Of a stretch of 64,000 bases of DNA, positions 36,101-46,232 are shown piece by piece. The DNA is from Tetradesmus obliquus. Lineage: Eukaryota; Chlorophyta; Chlorophyceae; Sphaeropleales; Scenedesmaceae. Within the stretch, counting starts at the first letter, position 1, and the number at the start of each line of letters is the position of its first letter. The notes beneath the pieces were generated by a model, which worked only from the letters and a program-made list of their open reading frames with translations, searched no databases and was not told where the DNA came from. Where the stretch lies: the NCBI GenBank assembly GCA_030272155.1, contig CP126192.1, positions 5,304,501 through 5,368,500 on the forward strand, in the 5' to 3' direction. Both the position numbers and the translations under genes were made by a program.

Positions 36101-38221
36101 GATGCAGGTGTGTGCAACTGTTGCGCGAGTAGTTCAGCTGGTTTTGAGGATGTGCCCTGTCTGCCAAAACAGCGCCCTGCGTGGCAATGCTGCTGCCGCA
36201 TGTGATGCGCCTGCAGCTGCTCCCTTTGTGGCCGTGCACCTTGACAAACTTCTTCTGCTTGTCGCACGTCAGGCCGCACTCGTCATTGCTGTTGGTCCAG
36301 AACTCCCAGGACACCTGCAGGCATGTGCCACAGACAGAGCAGCAAGGCATGCATCAGTCACCACTGCATACTGTCTTCCACATGTTGCGGCCAGCACATG
36401 CATACACGCAGCTGCCTCCGGCACAGCTGCTTGCACCACAGCACCTGCTGCTGCTGCTGCTGCAAAACATCACTGCTGCAGCAGCAGCTGCTGCTTGCTG
36501 CTGATGACGCCCACCTTGTTGGCCTTGGGCAGCACATCAGTCCAGTTGAGTGCCACTGACACCGGCCCCTTGCGCAGCAGCTCCTTGATGGCATTGCCGT
36601 CTGCCTCACTGATCAAGCCTGATGAGATGCCAATCTGAGCCAGCTCCCTGGACACCACAGCAGCAGCAGAGGTAGCAGCAGCAGCAGCAGCAGTGTAACC
36701 CCACGACTCAGCACCAGCAGCTGTGCATGGTGTGTTGATCATGCTACAGTGTGTACTTGTGGATGGCCCAGCAGTGTTGAGGAGCACAGCACGCAGCTAT
36801 GCTGCTCCCAGGTCAGTGCCACACACATGCAGAAATGCTGACAGTAGCCCTGCCAACACAGCACTGATCAGCTCTGCTGCTGCTGCTTGTTGTTGCTTCT
36901 GCTGTCAACTGCTGCTGTTCAGTCCCTCACCTAGTGGAGTCCTCATCCTTTGGTGCTACTGCTGTGGAGAGGTCACCGGGGCCATCATTGACCACCAGCA
37001 GAGCATCTGCGCCTGCCATCTGCGCATGGTAGGCCTTGTCAATGAAGTAGCAGGGCCTGCTCAGGCCAGTGTGGTCCCCTGCATGCCGGCAGCAGCATGC
37101 CATGTTCTGTCAGCCAACTGCTGGCACTGTTAGCTAAATTGAAATATGTTGTTGTGGTGCACTGCTGCAGGTCTGCCTTGATCGGCCCTAGCTGCATGAT
37201 GAGCGCTGCCTGCATACGATGAGCTTTGTTCTGCTGCTGCTGCTGCTGTTGCCACTTGCATGCTTGTCTGAGTAGTCACTAACTGCTGCTGCTGCTGCTG
37301 CTGCTCTGCTGTCAGGCATGCTGCTGCTGCAGCTGCTGCAACTCACGAGGCCCGCGGTCCAGCAGCATGATGTAGCGCTGGCCTGGCTTCTTCTCGATTT
37401 TGAATGGTGGCTGGCTCTCCTGCAGGCGGTTGTTGCAGGTGGGCCGAGTAGGGCAAGTATGAGAACACGCTGTTCAGGCTAGGCTAGCTCTGCCGGCATG
37501 CTGCTCAGCACTGCTGGCATGCATGCAGATGCTGTTCACTTGCCTAAGGGCTGATTTGTGACGAAGTGTTACTATAAGAACTCCTGCTTAAAATGTCATC
37601 ATGCTCTTTGGCTGCTGCTGCTGCTGCTGCTGTGAAGCGTCGCTGCTGATGACTCACATTGAAGAACGAGCAGCCATAGTTGCAGGCTGCCGGCATGCAC
37701 GCATACGCATGCGAGCTGTACTGAGAACTGGGGTTCGGGTAGATAATCTGGCCCCTGCAGAAGCAAGCAAGTGTGGTCATGGGTTGCAACAGGCAGCCTT
37801 GGATTGCTGCTGCAGCGTTGCCATGTCAGCCTGGCCTGCACTTACACAAGCGCTGCGCCATATTTTGGCTCGCCAAAGTTTGCCAGAGCCACGTTCATCC
37901 TGCAATGAAACGGTAAGGAAGATCAGGTTGTGGCGTTTCTGGTGTGGATAATCCTTCCCACCCCAGCAGTCTGCTGTCTGTTTCAGTGGGCGCCAACACC
38001 TCTCACACCTTCCGCGGTCGTTGGACGGATGGACAATCTGCATGAAAAGAGCAAGATTAGTGTTGAGGATACACGCCAGCAGCTCGAGGAACGCAGGCTG
38101 CAGCTGTGCATGGCCACGGAACTACCGACCCAGCTCTCACCTTGAGGCCCGCCACCTCTACCTCAAAGGAGCCTTGCGCTCCAGCAACCAACACCAGAGC
38201 TATTAGACCGTGAAGCCACAT
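33124..38221 (-). CDS. Vacuolar sorting receptor (VSR/BP-80 type)
   Basis: Fifteen exons in coding order: 38221-38141, 38037-38009, 37899-37846, 37754-37658, 37419-37347, 37078-36931, 36647-36515, 36314-36240, 36047-35853, 35588-35451, 35302-34956, 34747-34612, 34397-34321, 34037-33733, 33485-33124; phases agree and total about 749 residues. The start MWLHGLIALVLVAGAQG is a signal peptide. A PA domain follows (NFGEPKYGAALV, YIMLLDRGP, AGADALLVVND), then the VSR luminal core (EFWTNSNDECG, HYLLWVCQYGAESDECKTQC, ILPTVQVNARQYRGVLE, CTGFPTGNEPAVC), Cys-rich EGF-like repeats, one TM at about 634-655 and a short tail with the Tyr motif YVPL (about 674-677), equivalent to plant YMPL. VSRs carry soluble hydrolases and storage proteins from Golgi/TGN to the vacuole via clathrin adaptors. 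The tail beyond YVPL is longer than in land plants. Confidence 0.96.
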
Positions 38222-38584
38222 TAGATTGAATCCCTTCTTGCTTCTGCTGTGTCTAGCCCCTTTTTGTACTGGAAACAACAAACCTACGCGACCCACTAGC
38301 CAAACAACAGCGCAGATAACTTCCACTACGATTGATCGGATCCAATGAACGCGCTGACGCGTATAACCTTGCAGTCAATGACCGGACTTCGTAACTGATT
38401 GAATGTGACAGGTGGACTTCTACAACCCTAGTACTCCAAGGTGATTCGCAATACACGCTGATTCTGATATGACAGCTTTGAGTAGGCTGCTAAGCCTGCA
38501 GAGGCTATCTCTGCCACGCTGGCTACGCTCGTACCTTTCGTGCTGCCCGTTCCACTCATCCTGACTGCCTGATCCGTTGCTGCT
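38222..38584. promoter_or_regulatory. Short divergent promoter region, VSR / RhoGAP
   Basis: Only 363 bp separates the two start codons, which point away from each other. Both 5' UTRs and promoters must fit here, so it is inferred to be a bidirectional promoter. No TATA element or other motif stands out. Confidence 0.45.
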
Positions 38585-41500
38585 ATGGATGCTTCAATTA
38601 TCAAGAAAGTTTCTGGTGAAGGTGTCGTGGCGCCTGAGCCAGCAGCGCCCGCGTTGGTGCCTGCTGCAGCAGAGGACATGGTGGTACACAGCTCAGTCGA
38701 GCCAGCTCCGCCTGCTGATGCCTCTTCTGCCGGGCAAGCGGATGAAGCTGATGTACCTTCAGCATCTGGCTCAACAGCCACGAAGTTTGACCCTCTGGAA
38801 GGTCTGCAGGCAGCGTCATATTGCTGCGTGTACTGCCTGGCATGTTTACATGCGATCTGCAGTAGGCTTGCGTGCTGTATTGTCTTGCATTCACATCCTT
38901 ACAGTTGACCTGGTTCAACTAATCCGTAAGCTGCATGCACAATGCTCGTTGCCAGCTGCAAGCGGCAGCTTATGTATGCTTCCTCCTGCATCATTGGCAT
39001 GCTGCTGCCTTCCTGATCTTCACAATTACAGCCTCCTGCAAGCGTACCACAATATTCGCACCTTATCAACCGTTATTGCTGCTGCAGCTCTGAAGCTGGG
39101 CAGCCTGCGGCTGGCTAACATGCTGAAGCGGGATCCAAAGCAGCAGCAGCAGCAGGTGCAGGCAGACACATCCAGCCCTGCAGCTGCCTTGGACTCTCCG
39201 CAGCCTGAGCAGCAGCACAGCAGCGAAGTGGTGGCTCGGCTCAAGGCCACTGCTGCTGGGTACGTGTTGTCATGGGGCCATACCTCATGCTGTGCTGTGA
39301 TTGGAGCTGTCCTGCTTCAGTGTGTGGGGCTTTCACCTGACACGCGTGTTAGTGTAGCAGTGACAGCAACAGCAGGCAGCATCTGCTTCCACAGCCTGCA
39401 TAAATTGCGCATGCACATGTTGTGCTGTGCGCTGCAGGGGCATGACTGATTATTGCGTGACAGCTGCAACCTGCAGAAGCAACTTGTGGTTGGTGTACAC
39501 ACAAGCAAGGTATGACATCAGCATGCTGCTGTTGCTTGCACTTCATGCTGCAGGCTGGGTTTGCGTGCCAAGGAGCAGGGCAGCCGCTTCTACCAGGCAT
39601 CAGTCAAGACAGCAGCCTCAACAGCAGAGGGCATCAAGAGGCTGGCTCAGGGCGAGCCGCTGCAGGTGGGATGGCGCTGTGCAGCAGGAACCAGCAGCAG
39701 CAGCAGCAGCAGCAGTGCAAACATGTTGCACAGAAGAGATGCCATTAGACAGGCAGTTGCAGTTGCAGCAGCAGCATCAGAGCAGTGGCAGGAGTTGTGC
39801 GCATGTCAGGTGCGCATGCTGCGTGGGATGCGATCAAGGGGCGAAGTTCAGCACGAGCGCAACATGGTAGCTTTTTGAAAATGTCCCACAGTGCTTTGAA
39901 AGCGCTTGCGAGACTCAAGTGTAAAAAACACCCATGCAGATGAGCACACCGAACTGCCTGTTACCAAAGCAGCAGCACGACGCTGTCAAGGTGTTGGTGG
40001 ATATACATGTCTGCCTGGCTGCTGTCTTGATTCCACATGCATGCATGCAGGCGCTGTGCCGCAGCGAGGTGCTGGCGAGGCCCTGCCCACAGCTGGTGCT
40101 GGCATGCTGCACTGCGCTGGTGTGTGGCGGTGGCATCACCACACAGGCCATCTTCAAGCACAACCCTCCTCAGGAGCTGGTAGACAGGCTGGCGGCGACA
40201 GCAGCAGGTGGGTTGGCTGATGCACACGGCCAGGGCTGGTGTAATGATTGTGTGCGTAGCGGCAGCAAACAGCAATGCGATGCAGCAGAGCCTGGCAGGG
40301 AGCTGAAGACCACCAGTTGTTGCTACATGCGCGCAGAACGCTGTTGCTATCGACCCGCCCTGGCTTGCATTGGCTATGGTTACTTTGCATGTGTGGATGA
40401 TGCCTTCTCAAAGATGGAATGGCGCCTGCGCAGCTGTGGACAGCCATGTGTGAGTTGTTCTGCTGTAGCCACTTGGCAGGCTCGGAGACGCCCACAGCAG
40501 CGGAGCTACATGCTCGCAGAACGTTGTTGCTATCGAGCCGCACGGAACTTAAGCTGCTGTGTAAGCCGCACTGGCTTGTACTGGCTATGGTTACTTTGCA
40601 TGTGTGGATGATGCCTTCTCAAAGATGGAATGGCGCCTGCGCAGCTGTGGACAGCCAGGTGTGAGTTGTTCTGCTGTAGCCACTTGGCAGGCTCGTAGAC
40701 GCCCACAGCAGCGGAGTTACATGCGCGCAGAACGTTGTTGCTATCGAGCCGCACTGGCTTGTACTGGCTATGGTTACTTTGCATGTGTGGATGATGCCTT
40801 CTCAAGATGGAATGGCGCCTGAGCAGCTGTGGACAGCCAGGTGTGAGTTGTTCTGCTGTAGCCACTTGGCAGGTTTTTGCTATATCGCCTGCAGCAACTT
40901 TGCAACAAAAGATGTGCTCTTTCCCCCAGGCACTTTTTCACACAGACGATGACAGACGATGATGATGATGAATTATATGTTGTTCATGTGGATGCTCTCT
41001 GCAGACCTGGCTGTGTTCCCTCCTGGCGCCAGCCCCCATGCCGTGGCTGGCCTGCTGAAGCAGTTCCTCATGGGCCTGCCTGAGCCGCTGCTGACCTACA
41101 GGTGCGTGTGTGTTGGCGAGGGTCGCTGTGAAGCTGTTGTACCAGATGTGCTTTTGCATGATGGGGCAGTGAAGGGATCATATGCAGCATGTGTGGGTTG
41201 GGAGCAGGAGTGTGGTTTGATGTGTGTGGATGAGTCATTTCCCAAACTTACCGCCTCACAATTTGCCATGCTGCCAAACTTTGTCTTTGCTGCAGGCTGC
41301 TGCCGCAGTGGGTGGCTGCAGGAGATTGCCCTGAGTCAGCAGGCGCGCTGCTGCACCAAATGCCCCCAGCCAACGCCAACGCGCTGCGGCTGCTGATGCA
41401 GACCTGCTGCTACATGAATGAGCAGGCGGCACTGAATGAGATGGACAGCCAGGCGCTGGCAGAGGTGGGGCGGCTGACACCAGTGTTGTGTTATGATTGA

Positions 41501-42131
41501 TGCAATGCTTTGTGGTGTTCTCGGATTGTTTCAGCATGTGTGCTGGTACGGCAGAGTGTTAGACAGGTGCCTGATCCGGTGCGCTATTTACCCGCTTGCT
41601 TCCTGCGCACCTGCATGGTCACGCCTGTCCTTGGTAGTGTAGGTTGCAGGGCCTTGCTGCAGTCTCCTGAGCCCTTCGCTCAACTGTAATGCATGTTATC
41701 TGTTCTTATTGAACACCCCATCCATGGCCAGCGGATATGCAGTGAGCAGTGCTGTGTGTTTATGGCTGCAGGTGCTGGCGCCCGTGCTTGCATGGAAGCC
41801 GCCCCCGAAGCCGCAGCCTGCTGCAGGGCAGGGGCCCTTTGGTGGCCTCACGAAGGCCCTCACCCTCAACAAGGCCACAGCAGCAGCAGCAGGGGCAGCA
41901 GACGCTGAACCCGGCAGCGCAGCAGCTGCAGCTGGGTCTACTGCAGCTGCTGGTGATGCGGAGGGCGAGCCGCAAGTTCCTGCAAGCACAGCAGCAGCAG
42001 CTGTGGCGGCTAACAGTGCTGGCTTGGCAGAGGCGCATAAGGTGCTGCCTCTGGATGATGCTGAGCTTGATGCTGTGGTGACTGTGCTGGAGTACATGAT
42101 CTCGCACTGCAGCAGCGTGTTTGCAGTGTAG
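38585..42131 (+). CDS. RhoGAP-domain protein (At5g61530-like)
   Basis: Seven exons (38585-38801, 39088-39259, 39554-39665, 40051-40207, 41005-41101, 41296-41464, 41772-42131) give 427 residues with consistent phases. The N-terminus is Ala/Pro/Ser-rich and acidic; a helical segment follows (LKLGSLRLANML, FYQASVKTAASTAEGIKRLA). The RhoGAP domain runs from about exon 4: LVLACCTALVCGGGITTQAI, then SPHAVAGLLKQFLMGLPEPLLTY, NALRLLMQTCC and LNEMDSQALAEVLAPVLAW. The C-terminus (PLDDAELDAVVTVLEYMISH) matches the end of Arabidopsis At5g61530. RhoGAPs speed GTP hydrolysis on Rho/ROP GTPases. The position of the catalytic arginine finger (usually GIFR) reads AIFK here, as I recall it also does in the plant homologue (LFK), so GAP activity is uncertain. 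Intron 4 contains a large tandem repeat. Confidence 0.9.
40328..40875. repeat. Tandem repeat of about 183-211 bp in RhoGAP intron 4
   Basis: Three copies of a long unit; the marker GGTTACTTTGCATGTGTGG recurs at about 40378, 40589 and 40772, and CTGTAGCCACTTGGCAGG recurs after each. The units are nearly identical apart from a roughly 28-bp insertion in one. No coding potential is evident. Confidence 0.9.
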
Positions 42132-43108
42132 ATCGCGGTGCAGTGTGGCTGTAGCATGGACGACCCGTCCACTCTCGGAGAGTGTGCAGGATGGCCGTTA
42201 CTTTGTCAACTTGTCAGTGAGTGGTGAGTGACTGGCAGGTTTCATCCTGAGATGTATTGTTTTGACTGTCAGGGCTCGCTGAGGGTGCGCTTGCAGTGGC
42301 ATGGCCAGTAGGCTGGCTGACTGAAACCCCATGATGCAGCCTCAGGCTAGGTCGAAAGCTAGGCCGCTGTGGCGGTGCTGCACTGGCGCAACTGGCACTG
42401 TTTGAACATTCAGAGAAAGTGAAGTGGCGGCGAACTTACATGACATTTTTAGGCAAGCTTGTTTTGGAAGCCATCCCTGGTCCTTGATGAAACAGTTTGT
42501 GTTGAGTTGCAGGGGTGCAGGCGTGGTAACACCTGTTCGGTGCAGGCTGTACTGCGGGGGGCACAAGACAAGTCAAGACAGGAGTCTGGCTTGCTGTGCG
42601 TGCATCGAAATGACTGAGACATACCCTCGTGCAACTGTGTCAGCTTGCAGAGCAACGTTGTGCACGAATTGGGTTACCAACCCCTTGCACCCTGGTGTCA
42701 TCTAGGTTTTAAGTGATTGAGTGACATTGTTGGCATGGGGCCAGCACAGTGGTAAACGGTAATATTGAAGCGTGCAAATGTAAATCAAAGTTGCAAGGGA
42801 AGGGCGATCTGCAGTAGCAGAAGTTGCTGCGACAAGAACGTGAACAAGTTGTCGTTGATCTGCTGTTGCTGCGCTTCCTTTGCTGCAAGCTGAGTTTCAG
42901 ATGACAAACGTGTGCTTACTTATACCGTTAACGACACGACTGCAAAATCCATACGATCAGCAGTACACACTTGCTGCTGACAGAGCACAGCAGCACATGG
43001 GGTGAAAGGCACTGCCAGGCTTTGCCAGCTTAGCGTGCTGCCCGATCTGCTTCGCTGTACGGTACCTTCATCATCAAACTGTGACTCTAGGAATACAACA
43101 GAGGCAGC
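42132..43108. other. Spacer between RhoGAP and VPS11
   Basis: This holds the RhoGAP 3' flank and VPS11 upstream region. I see no exon. The final 200 bp is comparatively A/T-rich and probably contains the VPS11 promoter. Confidence 0.5.
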
Positions 43109-44085
43109 ATGAGCTTTGCGTTCAAGAAGTTCAACTTCTTCCAGCAGCATGAGGTCAAGATACATGGCTTTCCTGCAAACAGCACCTGCCACTGCTTGGG
43201 CGGCAGCCTGCTGTATGTGGGCTGTGACAACGGTACAGTGCATCTGCTGGATGAGGCGTTCCAGTCACAGGGCTCGCTGAGTGCCTATGGCCACAAAGTG
43301 CTCTTCATAGCCTGGGCACCTGTGAGTACAGCAACAGCGCACTGGACGGATGCAGGCAGTGCAGGCAGTGCTCAGTGCAACTTATGCTTGTGCAGTTTGG
43401 CGTTGGTGACATCAAGGCTTTGCTTTTGGAAGTGCTGTGCAGACGGCAGAGCAACAGCAGCTGCTGCAGCAGCAGATGAGCACTATACAACTGCTGCCGC
43501 TGCTGCTGCTGCTGCTTGCTTGCTTTATTCTGTACACCACAGCCAGGGCATGTTGGCACATTGTGCAGCTTGACTCGACTTGATGCACACAGCTTGCCTC
43601 TGGTTACATTTAATAGCAGTAAGCTGGGCTCCTCTGTCATTGCTGCAGGCACGTCAGCTGCTGGTTACAGTGGGCCTTGAGGAGCCAGGCATTTCCACAG
43701 CAACACTTAAGGTCTGGGAAGCCGAGCGCGTGGCAACAGCAGCAGCAACAGCAGCAGCAGCCAGCAGCGCGGCAGCAGCCATCAGCGCCCTGCCGCAGCC
43801 AGCAGCAGCTTCCGCAGCCGCAGCCAGCCTGCCGCCGCTGCGCTTACACAAGCTGTTCAGCAGCAAGCACCCGGAGAGTGAGGTCACTGCACTTGCAGTG
43901 GCAGATGACGGCAGTGCGGCTGGGCACTTGCTGCTGGTTGCTGTCGGGCTTGCAGCGGGCGCGGTGCATGTGTTTTCTGGCGATGTGTCCAGCCAGAAAG
44001 GCAAGCTGACGCACACAGGGAAGCTGCAGGTTCGGCCAGACTCAGGGGAGCTCTGGAAAGTCAATGCGCTGGTGTTTGCAGCACC

Positions 44086-44124
<39 letters not shown>

Positions 44125-45731
44125 CAGGAACGGCGCCTCGAACAAGGATCCTGCAGCAGCAGCAGGAGGCAGCAGCAGCAAGATTGCCGCGCTCGGGCGC
44201 AGCACTCCTGCAGCCAGCGGCGGAGGCGCATGCGAGAGCAGCAGCAGCAGCAGCAGCCAGCAAGCAACGCCAGGTCAGCAGTGGATGTATGTCGTCACTG
44301 AGGCTCAGACGCTGGCTTTTAACATGGCAGATATGTCAAAAACGATCCTGGATCAGCAGGGGCTGCTGGCCAGTGGCTGTGCAGTGCTGCAGGAGGGGCT
44401 GCTGGTGGTGGCACGGGACGATGCGCTGTACGAGTACACACCCGAGACGCGCGCCGGCTGCACAGCGTTTGAAGGTGCGTCGGCTGTGCTGTGTGTTGTG
44501 CTGTATGATGAAGGAGCGTGTTGGGACTTGCTTGTGCGGCTAATATGTTAGGCGTGCTTTTGTTATGGTGCCTGATGTACGCATGCTGGCAGCTGCAAAC
44601 GCAGTTCATCTGGCCGCAGCATGCAGAACCTGCTGCCTGTTCGTTCACAATATACAAAGCCGGCCTGCCTTCACAGGCATCTTTCAGGTCTCAAGCAGAG
44701 ACTGGCAAAGCTGTGACGCTGCCTGGCCGTCACACTTCCACAGCACAACATCACCCCGCACCTCAAAACATGCAACAACGCTGCTATTGTACGCTCTTCG
44801 CATGCATCTTGCAGGCCTGAAGCAGGGCCTGGCCAAGCTGCGGCGCTACCTGGTGGCCACCACAGACGACACAACATCTCCCCACGCCCCAAACATGTAA
44901 CAAACATCCCTTCGCTTGTTCTGCACATGCGCCTGCGCAGGCCTGAAGCAGGGCCTGGCCAAGCTGCGGCGCTACCTGGTCGTCACCACAGACGACACAA
45001 CATCTCCCCACGCCCCAAACATGTGACAAACATCCCTTCGCCTGTTCTGTGCATGCATCGTGCAGGTCTCAAGCAGGGCCTGGCCAAGCTGCGGCGCTAC
45101 CTTGTCGTCACCACAGACGACACCAGCCCGGATGGCGCCGCCAGCAGCCAGCTGCACCTGCTGGACGTGCGCAACAAGCTGCTTGCAGGAAGCTTCGGCC
45201 TGCAGGGCCTGGCGGCTGTGGTGGTGGGCCCTGGCGGGCTGGCCACGTGGGACAAGGCGGGCCGGCTGGTGCGCTACTTTGAGGTGGAGCTCAGCACGCA
45301 GGTGGGGGGCTGGGGGCTGTGTGCCTTGGCTGTTTGTTGCGATTCCTACTGTTCATCACCTTTTAGCAACATTTTGCTTTTGCAAGGACTAGGAGGTGCT
45401 TTGAGGTGGAGCTCAGCACGCAGGTGGGTGGGGGCCTGGGTGCGTGCCTTGATGAAAGGTTCCAGTGAATCTGTGCTTTGCAATCGACAATTGGGTGGGG
45501 TTGCAGCTGCGCTGCAATGGCTCGGAAGGCAGTGCTTGAGGCTTGGGGCACATTCCGGTGATTGTTAACATTCACTGTACCGTTACAGTAAGATGGACGG
45601 GCTTGCGCTGACAGGCACAAAGCTTGGCACTCGATTTGGCACAGGCAGTGTGCAAGTGAAGCTGGGAGCCGCACTGTCTACTACCGCTCAAGCCCCTACC
45701 AATGTATGTTCTTCAAACACCATCAACACAT

Positions 45732-45782
<51 letters not shown>

Positions 45783-46181
45783 ATCGCACCCTCAGCTGGA
45801 GGTGCTGTTCAAGCGCAGCCTGCACAAGCTGGCGCTGGACCTGGCCCTGTGCCATGATGCTGACCCACAGCTCATCGCAGCCATTCGCCAGAGATGGGGT
45901 GGGTCACACCGCTTCATATTGCTGGTGCATGAACAAACATACTTGCCCTGCACAAGAACAGATGCTGCTTTGGGCATAGCAAGCTCATCGGCAGTTGAAC
46001 ATTACTGGCAGTTTTGCAAGCTGGACGGTCGGCAGCTTGACTCTACCCTGTGCAGCACTTGATCGGTGTGTGCAGTATCGGTGCGCTGGACATGTTTGTG
46101 CTGTGGCAGCTCATCATGTGCTGACATCTCTGACCATGTTGCTGTGGCAGAGGTACAAGGCAGATGGTTCAGACGCTGATG

Positions 46182-46232
<51 letters not shown>

